Source: UMGS75 sp051872775
Lineage (GTDB): Bacteria; Bacillota_I; Bacilli_A; ML615J-28; CAG-313
Assembly: GCA_051872775.1 (NCBI GenBank)
Contig: JBJEEE010000088.1
Location: forward strand, 3,416 to 67,415
Direction: 5' to 3'
DNA: 64,000 bases
Shown: positions 54,504 through 63,919 of the stretch, piece after piece
How the letters are laid out: the number at the start of each line of letters is the position of its first letter
Numbering within the stretch: position 1 is the first letter of the stretch
Notes under the pieces: model-generated
What the model was told of the DNA's origin: nothing
The model's database searches: none
The model's input: only the letters and a program-made list of their open reading frames with translations
Translations under genes and position numbers: made by a program

Positions 54504-55634
54504 AAGTTTAGTTCCCTTTTGTGATAATACACTTGATTTAAAGGATTTAATATATCTCATTTGTTGATTTTTTGTCACAATCGCGTTTTTAATTAAGATA
54601 TCAATTAGTTGAGTAAAACTTATATCTAGTTTATCAAATAAATAAAATGCTAGTGAACCAGGAATTGTATTAATTTCATTTAAATATAGTAAGTTTGTTT
54701 GCTCATCATATAAGAAATCAATTCTCACAACTCCGCTTAATCTGAATAATTGATATGCCTTAATACCAACTGTTTTAATCAATTTTTCTAATTCAGGAGG
54801 TAGAATTGCGGGGATAATGCGATTTGATACATCACTCATTTTATCCATATTTTCATATTTATCTTTAAACGATAAAATATCATTTGTTGGTTTTACTTCT
54901 TCAACTAAAGAAGGTATGATGCGATTAATGTCTTTAAGAATAGCAAGATTATATTCTTTATATTTAGTCAATTTCTTTTCAACAATAATCTGTTCATCAT
55001 ATTTAAAAGCTTCTTCAATTCCTTTTCGTAGTTCATCTTTGTTATCAGCACACATAATACCTATACTTGAACCCAAACATGAAGGCTTAACAATAACAGG
55101 ATAATCTAATCTAGTTTCAATTTCATTACATTTAAGGGTAAAATCATCATCTATACTCATTTTAACAAATGGTAATATTTTTATATCCGTTAATGATAAC
55201 AGTTCTTTTGTATATATTTTATCTTGAAGAATTGCAGAGGCGGATACTGATGCATTTGTATGTACTCCTCCTAGCGTTTCAAGGAATCCACTTATTGTTC
55301 CATCCTCTACCCCTTCACCATGGACAACTGGAATAAAAACATCTATTGGTGTAGCTTTAGGTCGCGAAAATACTCCTTTGTAATATACATTGTTGTTTTC
55401 ACCAAATAGGGTTACTGTATTACATTTAGAAAAATTACCTGATATATATGTATTGATATCATTTAGCTCATTTCCTACTAGCCATTCTTGATCATGATTA
55501 ATATAAAAAATCGTTACATTATATTTATCCTTATCAATAGCATGATATACTTGTAATCCTGATAATATTGAAATGTCATGTTCGACACTTCTACCTCCAA
55601 TTATTATACCTACATTTAATTTTGTACTTTTCAT
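54495..55634 (-). CDS. ddl: D-alanine--D-alanine ligase
   Basis: 379 residues of the ATP-grasp ligase family. N-terminal GIIIGGRSVEHDISILSG, PVVHGEGVEDGTISGFLETLG, VKPSCLGSSIGI and the late YLNEINTIPGS with FDK are the standard Ddl blocks. It makes D-Ala-D-Ala for peptidoglycan. RBS GAAAGGTAG. It is the last gene of an operon behind the membrane-anchored Mur ligase, which uses its product if it is a true MurF. The C-terminal extension (about 25 residues past LDIL) is Lys-rich and unremarkable. Confidence 0.95.
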   Translation of the reverse strand: MKSTKLNVGIIIGGRSVEHDISILSGLQVYHAIDKDKYNVTIFYINHDQEWLVGNELNDINTYISGNFSKCNTVTLFGENNNVYYKGVFSRPKATPIDVFIPVVHGEGVEDGTISGFLETLGGVHTNASVSASAILQDKIYTKELLSLTDIKILPFVKMSIDDDFTLKCNEIETRLDYPVIVKPSCLGSSIGIMCADNKDELRKGIEEAFKYDEQIIVEKKLTKYKEYNLAILKDINRIIPSLVEEVKPTNDILSFKDKYENMDKMSDVSNRIIPAILPPELEKLIKTVGIKAYQLFRLSGVVRIDFLYDEQTNLLYLNEINTIPGSLAFYLFDKLDISFTQLIDILIKNAIVTKNQQMRYIKSFKSSVLSQKGTKLTK

Positions 55635-55638
55635 TTCT

Positions 55639-57177
55639 CTACCTTTCTAAGAAGTTGTCTGGTAAATCATTTTCAATTAAAAGACTAACTTCTTCATTAT
55701 AATTATTTTTAAATGTTTGAAATGCATCATTAAAACTATTAAAAATCTTATATTTTTGATGGTGTTCATTAAATACCTTAACATAATAAACAATGACTTT
55801 GTTTCTAATAAGATATATATCATCAAACTGACTAATTAGTTTTAGGGCGATTTCTTCATTAATTTCTTTTTCTTTTGTCCCTCCATCTACTATACCAGGA
55901 GTTATAATTACTTTTTTCGTTCTTATTTCTTTAAATAAATTAATTGCTGAAGAAAATCCTGCAAGATTAGAGTTGTAACTATCATCATATATATGTATAT
56001 TATTTATTTCTTGATATTCAAGACGATGAGGAACTTGTGGTACTGATTTTATTCTATTAATAAATTCTTGATCAGTTATATCAATATTATATTTTTTTAG
56101 AGCTTGAATAATTCCATAACAAATCAGTATATTTATTGCATTATGTTCTCCTAGTAGCGGGGTTTCAATTAATAGTTCTTGATTATTGTTTACAATGATA
56201 AAACTGGTTTTACCACAACTTGTATGTACGTCTTTTATGTAGTAGTTATCACTTGGTTCATACCCTACACCAATAATATCATTAATACTTAATATATTTA
56301 AATTCTTTAAGTACTTATTACTAGTATTTACTACTAGTGAACTTTCATATGGCTGGTTAGATATTATCTCAAGTTTTGCATTTAACACCCCTTCAATTGA
56401 TTTAAATGTTGATAAATGTTGTGGACCAATCTCTGTAATAACCGATATATTAGGTGGAAATTCTTTAACCATTTGCCTTATTTCCCCCTTTTTAAAAGCA
56501 CCCATTTCCATAATAAAAACTTCCGTTGTTGTTTTTAGACTTTCGTTTATTGTTTTTGTTATTCCCATTAAAGTATTATATGATTTGGGGGTAGCTAGAC
56601 ATATATAGTGATTAGATAAAAGATGATAGAGAATGTTTTTAGTGGTTGTTTTACCATAACTTCCAGTAATCGCTATTTTAACCATATTTTGGTTTTCGTA
56701 ATACTTCTTAGTTGCTTTTTTTAAATAGTGTTTTTTTATCATTATTTCTATTGGTTCATTAATTATACTACTTGAAAGTAGAATAAAAGGTAAAAAGAAT
56801 ATCTCAATTATAAATAGAATTAAGTGGACGTTTCGTATTAAAATAAAAGGAATAAGGACTAAAATGATTGTTGTTAATATTAGTCTGATGATACGAGGTG
56901 TATACTTTAATTTTATTATATATTTAGTCGGTTTTATCAGTATAAATATAGTTAAAATCATTATGATTAGTGAGTGATATATATTATTAAAAAGAATTAA
57001 AATTAAACAAATATAAAGTATATCGGTATATACTTTTTTAAAATAGTATGTTGGTAGTATTTTAACAAACTTTTTATAATCATAATGCTCTTGTTGATAA
57101 ATATTTAAAATATAGTATTCTAAATAGCAAAAAAATACTACTAGACATATTGCTTCAAATACACTAAATAAAATCAT
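55639..57177 (-). CDS. Membrane-anchored MurF-like Mur ligase
   Basis: 512 residues. The N-terminal ~150 residues are four to five membrane segments (about 5-25, 50-80, 97-115, 117-137), not the soluble substrate-binding domain usual in MurF. From residue 167 a complete Mur ligase core follows: P-loop TGSYGKTTTK (171-180), TPKSYNTLMGIT, EMGAFKKGEI, and the C-terminal domain with DDSYNSNLAG. The PKSYNTxxG block and pairing with ddl point to the UDP-MurNAc-tripeptide:D-Ala-D-Ala ligase step, or to a related lipid-linked variant such as the MurT type. It overlaps the upstream hydrolase by 4 bases (ATGA). The ligase fold is certain; the exact substrate is inferred. Confidence 0.8.
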   Translation of the reverse strand: MILFSVFEAICLVVFFCYLEYYILNIYQQEHYDYKKFVKILPTYYFKKVYTDILYICLILILFNNIYHSLIIMILTIFILIKPTKYIIKLKYTPRIIRLILTTIILVLIPFILIRNVHLILFIIEIFFLPFILLSSSIINEPIEIMIKKHYLKKATKKYYENQNMVKIAITGSYGKTTTKNILYHLLSNHYICLATPKSYNTLMGITKTINESLKTTTEVFIMEMGAFKKGEIRQMVKEFPPNISVITEIGPQHLSTFKSIEGVLNAKLEIISNQPYESSLVVNTSNKYLKNLNILSINDIIGVGYEPSDNYYIKDVHTSCGKTSFIIVNNNQELLIETPLLGEHNAINILICYGIIQALKKYNIDITDQEFINRIKSVPQVPHRLEYQEINNIHIYDDSYNSNLAGFSSAINLFKEIRTKKVIITPGIVDGGTKEKEINEEIALKLISQFDDIYLIRNKVIVYYVKVFNEHHQKYKIFNSFNDAFQTFKNNYNEEVSLLIENDLPDNFLER

Positions 57178-57929
57178 TTAATCACACCAAGATATTTACC
57201 AATCACTATATGGAAGTACTTTTTCTTTTCTAAATATGGAAAGTGACCACAATTTTCAAAAGTCACTAAACCACTATTCTTGATGGTTTTACTCATATAT
57301 AAGGCATCTTTATATGGAGTTTCTTTATCATCTTTTCCCCATATGATTAAGGTCTCAACGTTTATTTTTTTTAAATATTTTCGTAAATCCTCTTTTATTA
57401 CTTTAGACATTGTCCCTTTCATAATGTTACTAGCATTGATAAAGTCATTACTTCCATTTACTTTTAATAGTTGATTGTATTTGGTTGCATCTTTTTTAAA
57501 CTTATAATATTTTTTTAAACATTTGTATCTTATTATACTAACCATTTGTTTTATCGTTTTTCGCTTCTTTATTCCCGCACTATCCACTAGTATTAATTTA
57601 TTGACTAAATCATTATGATTAGAAACATACTTAATTGCAATTCTTCCACCAAAAGAATGTCCGATGATTATTGGTTTTTCAATTTGAAGTTCTGTTATAA
57701 ATAGTTCCAAGAATTTTACGTATTGGGTTAAATTGTATGAGTTTTGGGGCTGATCACTTTGACCAAATCCAGGAAGATCAATTGCGAAAATTGTATAGTT
57801 ATCACCTAAATAGTCAATTAAATAATCAAATGTATGATAGTTAAGCCCCCATCCATGTAATAATATTAAAGGTCTACCTCTTCCATATATTTGATAATTA
57901 ATTTTCATATTATCATAGTTATATATCAT
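57174..57929 (-). CDS. Alpha/beta hydrolase
   Basis: 251 residues with the full alpha/beta hydrolase plan: oxyanion block LILLHGWGLN, nucleophile elbow GHSFGG (Ser92), acid residue after IIWGKDDKETP, and catalytic His in CGHFPYLEKK near residue 233. No signal peptide. Substrate unknown. It is first in a tight operon with the Mur-like ligase and ddl, so a role in wall precursor chemistry or lipid-linked intermediates is possible but not shown. Confidence 0.88.
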   Translation of the reverse strand: MIYNYDNMKINYQIYGRGRPLILLHGWGLNYHTFDYLIDYLGDNYTIFAIDLPGFGQSDQPQNSYNLTQYVKFLELFITELQIEKPIIIGHSFGGRIAIKYVSNHNDLVNKLILVDSAGIKKRKTIKQMVSIIRYKCLKKYYKFKKDATKYNQLLKVNGSNDFINASNIMKGTMSKVIKEDLRKYLKKINVETLIIWGKDDKETPYKDALYMSKTIKNSGLVTFENCGHFPYLEKKKYFHIVIGKYLGVIK

Positions 57930-57996
57930 TTTATCACTCTTTTCTACTATTACATTTTATTCAATAATTTTGTTTTTAGTCTTTTTTTTCAAACAC

Positions 57997-58040
57997 AATA
58001 AAAAAACTACTAACTATTTCTACAAATAGTTAGTAGTTTT
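57997..58040 (-). terminator. Intrinsic terminator of the suf operon
   Basis: A perfect 17-bp stem (AAAACTACTAACTATTT / AAATAGTTAGTAGTTTT) with a 4-base loop and a T-rich tail on the minus strand, 2 bp after the sufB stop. Confidence 0.9.
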
Positions 58041-58041
58041 A

Positions 58042-59445
58042 TTATCCGTTAGAACCTTTCATTTCTAACTTAATTAATTGATTTAATTCTACAGCATATT
58101 CCATTGGCAACTCTTTTGCGAAAGGTTCAATAAATCCCATTACAATCATCTCCGTTGCTTCTTGTTCGGTTAGACCACGGCTCATTAAATAGAATAATTG
58201 TTCTTCATTTACTTTTGAAACTGTTGCTTCATGTTCAATATATGATGAGTCATTTTCTACAATGTTGGTTGGTATTGTATCACTCGTTGATTGTTCATCA
58301 AGAATGATTGTATCACATTCTACATGTGATTTAGAGTTTTCCGCACTTTTTGCTATTTTAACCATACCACGATAGTTTACTTTACCGCCACCACGGCAGA
58401 TTGATTTAGAGATTATTTGGCTAGTGGTTCCTTTTGCAAGATGAATCATTTTTGCTCCAGTATCTTGTATTTGGCCTTCTCCCGCAAAAGCGATTGAAAC
58501 GGTGGTGCCTTTTGCACCTTCTCCTTTTAAGACGCAGGCAGGATATTTCATATTAATATTTGAACCAATATTACCATCAATCCATTCCATATGCCCTTTG
58601 CTTTCGACAAGAGCACGTTTTGTTACAAGATTGATAATGTTGTTTGACCAGTTTTGAACTGTAGAATATCGACAATAGGCACTATTTTTTACATATATTT
58701 CTACTACTGCGGCATGAAGTGAATATGCAGAATATTGAGGGGCAGTGCACCCTTCTACATAATGAAGACTAGCTTCATCATCAACAATGATTAACGTTCT
58801 TTCAAATTGTCCCATTAATTCTGTATTGATTCTAAAATATGATTGAAGTGGTTTTTCTAACTTTACACCTTTAGGAACATAAATAAATGAACCACCACTC
58901 CATACTGCAGTATTTAGGGCAGCAAACATATTATCTGTATAAGGCACTACCTTTGCAAAGTATTCCTTAACAAGTTCTGGATATTTTTTTACTGCTGTAT
59001 CGGTATCACAAAATAATACTCCAAGACTTTCTAGTTCTTTTATAGTATTATGATAAACTACTTCAGATTCAAATTGGGTAGATACTCCAGCTAAATATTT
59101 TTGTTCTGCTTCTTGAATTCCAATTTTATCAAATGTATCTTTAATTGCTTGTGGAACATTATCCCAACTATTCTCTACTCTTTGGCTTGATTTAATATAA
59201 TATATATATTCATCGAAATTAATGCTTGATAAATCTGGTCCAAAAGTTGGCCATTTCATTTTCGCAAATTCATGATAAGCTTTAAGACGAATATTTAACA
59301 TCCATTCTGGTTCGTTTTTCATTTGTGATATTTTTCTGACTACTTCTTCACTAATACCATGACCAGTATCGTATACATTTTCGACATCAGTTTTGAAGCC
59401 AAATTTATAATCACCAACAATATTATTTATATCATTATTATTCAT
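58042..59445 (-). CDS. sufB: Fe-S cluster assembly scaffold SufB
   Basis: 467 residues. The N-terminus GDYKFGFKTDVENVYDTGHGISEEVVRKIS and the C-terminal blocks LYYV/LHYVEGCTAP, RALVESKGHMEWIDGN, ISKSICRGGGKVNYRG and NDSSYIEHEATVSKV define SufB. It forms the SufBC2D complex that builds Fe-S clusters. The start is set at the ATG at 59445, giving the usual family length; an upstream in-frame GTG lacks a ribosome site. Last gene of the operon. Confidence 0.96.
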   Translation of the reverse strand: MNNNDINNIVGDYKFGFKTDVENVYDTGHGISEEVVRKISQMKNEPEWMLNIRLKAYHEFAKMKWPTFGPDLSSINFDEYIYYIKSSQRVENSWDNVPQAIKDTFDKIGIQEAEQKYLAGVSTQFESEVVYHNTIKELESLGVLFCDTDTAVKKYPELVKEYFAKVVPYTDNMFAALNTAVWSGGSFIYVPKGVKLEKPLQSYFRINTELMGQFERTLIIVDDEASLHYVEGCTAPQYSAYSLHAAVVEIYVKNSAYCRYSTVQNWSNNIINLVTKRALVESKGHMEWIDGNIGSNINMKYPACVLKGEGAKGTTVSIAFAGEGQIQDTGAKMIHLAKGTTSQIISKSICRGGGKVNYRGMVKIAKSAENSKSHVECDTIILDEQSTSDTIPTNIVENDSSYIEHEATVSKVNEEQLFYLMSRGLTEQEATEMIVMGFIEPFAKELPMEYAVELNQLIKLEMKGSNG

Positions 59446-59884
59446 GTTCTTCTTTTTCTCCTTCTTCACCTAAAAGTAGAGCTCCTGCTGCACGCCAAGA
59501 AAGAGTAGCACACTTTACGCGTGGGGGAAAATTGTGAATATTAAGATAAACGATGGCTTCACCTAATCTTTCTTCATCTTTTGGCATATTACCTTTAATT
59601 AATTCGTAAAAATCATTGATAATGCTTTCTGCTTCTTCTACGGTCTTTCCTTTTAGCGTTTCGCTCATTACGGATGCAGAAGAACAACAAATAGCACAAC
59701 CAGTTCCATCATGTCTAACGTCATCAACAATGCCGTTTTTTACGTTAATTTGAACAGTAACATCATCACCACAAGAGGGATTCTTTAATCTTAGTGTTTT
59801 ATATCCTTCAATAAGTCCTTTGTTGCGTGGGAACTTACGATGTTCACTAATTATTTGTCCATATAATTCTGATAAATTATTCAC
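59438..59884 (-). CDS. sufU: Sulfur transfer protein SufU
   Basis: 148 residues. Zinc ligands Cys38, Asp40, Cys63 and Cys125 are all present (PSCGDD, GTGCAICCSSAS, VKCATLSW), with the ~20-residue insertion that marks SufU against IscU. SufU accepts persulfide sulfur from SufS in Firmicutes. GTG start behind AAGGAG. It begins 3 bp after the sufS stop and overlaps sufB. Confidence 0.95.
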   Translation of the reverse strand: MNNLSELYGQIISEHRKFPRNKGLIEGYKTLRLKNPSCGDDVTVQINVKNGIVDDVRHDGTGCAICCSSASVMSETLKGKTVEEAESIINDFYELIKGNMPKDEERLGEAIVYLNIHNFPPRVKCATLSWRAAGALLLGEEGEKEEHE

Positions 59885-59887
59885 TTA

Positions 59888-61087
59888 TTACCACTCCTTA
59901 AAATATTCTGAAGCAGATCGTACTGCTTCAACAAACTTTTTGGCGTCTTCTTCGTCATTGTATAAATAAAAACATGCCCTTAAAGTTCCTACACATTCTA
60001 ACCATTTCGTTATTAATTGTGCACAGTGATGGCCTGCTCTCATTGCAATATGCAATTGGTCAAAATAAGTAGCTGCATCATGAGGATGAACGTTTCTTAT
60101 ATTAAACGCGATTGTGCCTGTTTCAACAGTTGGATTATACACAATTACATTATCTATTTTTAACAATTCATTAACAACGTATCTAGTTAGTTTCTTTTCA
60201 TTTTCTTGAATCTTATCATACCCAAAATTTTCTATATATTTTACTGCTTCTTTAAATGCAATTGCCTCCGCAATCGGTGGTGTACCTGTTTCAAATTTAA
60301 ATGGTGCATCTTTATAATGTGATTCAAACAAATCTACATTATCATTCATATCTCCACCAAATTCAATGGGGTTCATTTTTTGAAGTAAATCATATTTCCC
60401 ATATAATATTCCAAACCCGGTTGGACCTAACATTTTATGAGCAGAAAAAGCTAAAAAGTCAGCATCTAGTTCTTTTACATCTATCGCCATATGTGGTACA
60501 GCTTGAGCTGCATCAACAACTACAATTGCCTTTACTTCATGAGCTAGTTTTATTATTTCTTTGATTGGGGTTATATAACCCATAACATTTGAGACGTAAG
60601 TTAATGCAACAACCTTTGTTTTGGGTGATAGTACTTTTTTGAATGCTTCAACAGTTATCCTTCCTGTACTATCTAATTCAATAAATTTTAAAACAGCTTT
60701 TTTTCTTTTTGCAACGTTTTGCCATGGAATCACATTGCTATGATGTTCAAGTTCTGAAGTTATAATTTCGTCACCTTCACATATATTATCTAAACCATAA
60801 CTTGATGCAACAAGGTTCAATCCATTGCTTGCACCTTTTGTAAATACTATTTCTTCTGTTTTAGCGTTTAAAAATTTAGCAACAACTTCTCTTGTTTCTT
60901 CATATTCGCATGTCGCATGATAACTAAGATCGTATACACCTCTATTTACGTTTACTCCATATTTTTCGTAATACTCTGAAAGTTTATCGATTACAACTTG
61001 TGGTTTAAGAGATGTTGCGCATGAATCTAAATATACTAATTCAGGATTATTTACTAAAACAGGGAAATCATTTTTGATATTATTCAT
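59888..61087 (-). CDS. sufS: Cysteine desulfurase SufS
   Basis: 399 residues of class V aminotransferase fold. Visible are YLDSCATSLKP, ELEHHSNVIPWQ, the PLP-Lys site FSAHKMLGPTGFGILYG and the active Cys in RAGHHCAQ. It supplies sulfur from cysteine to SufU. The start at 61087 overlaps the sufD stop region (TAAAATG) with AAGGAG 8 bases upstream; an earlier ATG at 61102 overlaps that site. Confidence 0.96.
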   Translation of the reverse strand: MNNIKNDFPVLVNNPELVYLDSCATSLKPQVVIDKLSEYYEKYGVNVNRGVYDLSYHATCEYEETREVVAKFLNAKTEEIVFTKGASNGLNLVASSYGLDNICEGDEIITSELEHHSNVIPWQNVAKRKKAVLKFIELDSTGRITVEAFKKVLSPKTKVVALTYVSNVMGYITPIKEIIKLAHEVKAIVVVDAAQAVPHMAIDVKELDADFLAFSAHKMLGPTGFGILYGKYDLLQKMNPIEFGGDMNDNVDLFESHYKDAPFKFETGTPPIAEAIAFKEAVKYIENFGYDKIQENEKKLTRYVVNELLKIDNVIVYNPTVETGTIAFNIRNVHPHDAATYFDQLHIAMRAGHHCAQLITKWLECVGTLRACFYLYNDEEDAKKFVEAVRSASEYFKEW

Positions 61088-61088
61088 T

Positions 61089-61862
61089 TTATTCTCCTTC
61101 ATCTTTTAGACTTGTTTTTTCCATAAAATTGTCTAAAATCATTTTTTTTGTTTTGGGATCATTTATTGATTCAACAAGTGGAGTAATAAATCCTGATATT
61201 ATTATTTTAGAAGCTTCTTCTTTAGTAAGTCCTCTACTCATTAAATAAAATAAATCATCTGGATTAAGTGATCCAATGGATGCCGCATGATTGGCTATTA
61301 CATCATATTCATCAATAAATAGATTTGGTAGGGCCTTAATCACTGCGTTTTTATTTAATGTTAAACCTTTAGCTTTTTGATGAGCAACCGATTTTGCACA
61401 TCCTTTTTTGATAGATGCATTATTGTCAATTTTAATTTTACTAAAGTCTTTGGCTATGGCATAAATTTCAGTGTTACTAGATGTTTGATAAGCTAAATGA
61501 TCAACATTTATCAAACTATTACAATTGGCTTTACCTCTTGATAAAATAACTGACATATTATTAAAACTTGCATTTAGACCTTCTAATTTACAATTTATAT
61601 CAATGTTAACGTTTTGATTAGAAGTAACTATATTATACATAGTAAAACTTGCATTTTCTTCCACTGTAACTTTTAGATTAAATGAAGATTCAACATCATC
61701 ATGAAGATAAGATACCATTGTACAATTAACATTTGGTTTTAGAGTAATACTTAAATTATTTTCATTTGGTTTTATCGCGTAATTGATTACTGATACATCT
61801 TTATCAATAATCATATTATTAGTTATGACTTCCTTATCAAGATATGTAACTGTATTACTCAT
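61089..61862 (-). CDS. sufD: Shortened SufD-like Fe-S assembly protein
   Basis: 257 residues, against about 420-440 in typical SufD. The conserved C-terminal part is clear: KALPNLFIDEYDVIANHAASIGSLNPDDLFYLMSRGLTKEEASKIIISGF, with the His in NHAA that corresponds to the cluster-site His. The beta-helix before it is shorter and diverged, and the N-terminal helical domain is missing. Its place between sufC and sufS supports the call. It overlaps sufC by 8 bases. Confidence 0.88.
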   Translation of the reverse strand: MSNTVTYLDKEVITNNMIIDKDVSVINYAIKPNENNLSITLKPNVNCTMVSYLHDDVESSFNLKVTVEENASFTMYNIVTSNQNVNIDINCKLEGLNASFNNMSVILSRGKANCNSLINVDHLAYQTSSNTEIYAIAKDFSKIKIDNNASIKKGCAKSVAHQKAKGLTLNKNAVIKALPNLFIDEYDVIANHAASIGSLNPDDLFYLMSRGLTKEEASKIIISGFITPLVESINDPKTKKMILDNFMEKTSLKDEGE

Positions 61863-62682
61863 TTTTTTCTCCTATAACATTTTTTACGGCACATGTACCT
61901 AAAATATTAGGATTTACTCTTGGTTCATCTTCGATTCCTAATTCTTCTTTTAGCCAATCATAACCTTGTTGGTCAATCTTTTCAATTAATTCAAGTCCGC
62001 CATCAGCAACAATCTTACCATTCATTAGAACATGGACTTTATCTACTGATAAGTAATCAAGCAATCTCTCATAATGTGTGATAATAAGAGCTCCAAAATC
62101 ATTTGACTTCATTTGATTAACATTTTCACCAACAATTTTTAAAGCGTCAACATCTAAACCTGAATCTATTTCATCAAGAATGGCAAATTTAGGTTTTAAC
62201 ATCTTCATTTGAAGTATTTCGTTGCGTTTCTTTTCACCACCTGAAAAGCCTTCATTCACATATCGATGTGGTAAATCTTCACGCATTTTAAGTTCTTTTA
62301 CAGCAACATCTAAAGCTTTAATAAATTTAAAAATAGATATGCGATCACCTTCATCAAGTCGAGCTTGAATAGCACTCTTAATAAAGTCGGCATTTGTTAC
62401 ACCAACAATTTCACTTGGATATTGCATTGCTAAAAACAAGCCTTTGCGACTTCTTTCATCCACACTCATTTTTAATACATCTTCCCCATCAAGTAAGATT
62501 TCGCCTTCGGTAACTTGATATTTATAATGTCCCATAATTGTTGAGGCAAGGGTTGATTTACCCGTACCGTTAGGACCCATGATTACATGGAATTCACCTG
62601 TTTCCATTGTTAAATCAACACCCTTAAGGATTTCTTTTCCCTCAACACTTACATGTAAGTTTTTAATTTCTAGTTTTGACAT
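61855..62682 (-). CDS. sufC: Fe-S assembly ATPase SufC
   Basis: 275 residues, a soluble ABC ATPase: Walker A GPNGTGKST, signature FSGGEKKRNEI, Walker B FAILDEIDSGLD, His switch in ITHYERLLDY. The LAMQYPSEIVGVTNADF stretch is specific to SufC. The start is the ATG at 62682, 6 bases after AGGTGA, in preference to an in-frame GTG at 62691 inside the ribosome site. First suf gene, 11 bp after apbE. Confidence 0.96.
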   Translation of the reverse strand: MSKLEIKNLHVSVEGKEILKGVDLTMETGEFHVIMGPNGTGKSTLASTIMGHYKYQVTEGEILLDGEDVLKMSVDERSRKGLFLAMQYPSEIVGVTNADFIKSAIQARLDEGDRISIFKFIKALDVAVKELKMREDLPHRYVNEGFSGGEKKRNEILQMKMLKPKFAILDEIDSGLDVDALKIVGENVNQMKSNDFGALIITHYERLLDYLSVDKVHVLMNGKIVADGGLELIEKIDQQGYDWLKEELGIEDEPRVNPNILGTCAVKNVIGEKNE

Positions 62683-62693
62683 AAATTTCACCT

Positions 62694-63857
62694 CTATATG
62701 TTAATTATCTGATAGACTTTGTCGACGTTAGATTCTAATTTATAATCTACATCTCCAATTATGTATATTTTTAAATCATTAGTGACAATGATAGCACTAT
62801 AATTTGTATTATTTAAAATTTGGATTCCTTCTTCAATTCCTAAGATGTATACTCCTGTTGATAATCCATCACAAATTAGCGATGATGGACCAATTATAGA
62901 AACAGATTTAATATTGCTTGTTGCAGGATAGCCTGTTTGAGGATCAAGTAAATGATGATACTTCTTATATGTTCCCGTAAATTCATCCCATACTTCGATG
63001 TATCGTTTATTTATCCCTGATGTTACAATTGACATATTTTCACATTGTACATTCATAATTGTATTTCTATCATAGATGTTAAAGTCTGGATTTTCAATTG
63101 ATATCGGTACAATTGTTGCTTCTGGAGTATAGATATTTGCTAAAAAGGACTTTCCATATGTTTTAATATTTCCCCCAAGATTAACTGCTATATATGTAAA
63201 GCAATCTTTTACTAAATAATCCATAATAAAATCTGCCGCATCCCCTTTGACAATACCACCTAAATCAAGTTTCATATTTTCTTCTTTTAAAAAGACGGTT
63301 TGATTGATTTTATCAATTATTATATTATCAACATCAATTAAGGTTTTTGCATGTTCAATTTCATTTTGACTAGGAATCTTACAAGTATTATTTATATCAC
63401 AATACTCAGATTGCTTGGAGATATTCCATAAAGAAGATAGCGCCCCAATGGCAGGATTAAATTTATTATACGTTATCTTTGAAATATCTATTGCTTTTTC
63501 TAATAAAGCAATGAACTCGCTAGAAACTTTTATTGGAGCTATTCCGCTATTTTCATTTACCCTCATCAAGGTAGACTCTGAAATATCGTTTTGTTTCATA
63601 AAAATAGTTTGTTCGATGGAATACTCTTTTTCATAATTTAATAATATATCATTGATACTTACAAGAAGTGTAGTTACTTCTTTTTCCGTAATTTCATTTT
63701 TTTTATATTCAATTGTTATACTACTTATAGTATCTAAATAATTATAGTAATCATATTTACATACACCATATTTTTTTTGTAAATAATTTGGTCCCTTACA
63801 TCCTGATACACAAAGTAAAAATATGGTAATCAAAAGTATACTTGAAATTCTTCTCAT
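62694..63857 (-). CDS. apbE: FAD:protein FMN transferase (ApbE), lipoprotein
   Basis: 387 residues. A lipoprotein signal peptide ends at the lipobox LLCVSGC with Cys20, so the enzyme is tethered outside the membrane. The ApbE core shows YLDTISSITIEY, KFNPAIGALSSLW, KLDLGGIVKGDAADF and MSIVTSGINKRYIEV, followed by HHLLDPQTGYPA. ApbE attaches FMN to Thr/Ser of electron-transfer proteins such as Rnf/Nqr or extracellular flavoproteins. It lies just before sufC and shares its promoter. No flavinylation target is visible in the window. Confidence 0.93.
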   Translation of the reverse strand: MRRISSILLITIFLLCVSGCKGPNYLQKKYGVCKYDYYNYLDTISSITIEYKKNEITEKEVTTLLVSINDILLNYEKEYSIEQTIFMKQNDISESTLMRVNENSGIAPIKVSSEFIALLEKAIDISKITYNKFNPAIGALSSLWNISKQSEYCDINNTCKIPSQNEIEHAKTLIDVDNIIIDKINQTVFLKEENMKLDLGGIVKGDAADFIMDYLVKDCFTYIAVNLGGNIKTYGKSFLANIYTPEATIVPISIENPDFNIYDRNTIMNVQCENMSIVTSGINKRYIEVWDEFTGTYKKYHHLLDPQTGYPATSNIKSVSIIGPSSLICDGLSTGVYILGIEEGIQILNNTNYSAIIVTNDLKIYIIGDVDYKLESNVDKVYQIINI

Positions 63858-63890
63858 TATAAATCCTTTTTTTACATTTTATGCTAACTT

Positions 63891-63919
63891 ATTATATCAT
63901 ATCTTAGGTAAAATTGCAA
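63891..63919 (-). promoter_or_regulatory. Sigma-A promoter of the apbE-sufCDSUB operon
   Basis: Minus-strand TTGCAA, 17-bp spacer, perfect TATAAT with upstream TG (extended -10), about 35 bp before the apbE ATG. No Fe-S regulator box is recognisable. Confidence 0.75.
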
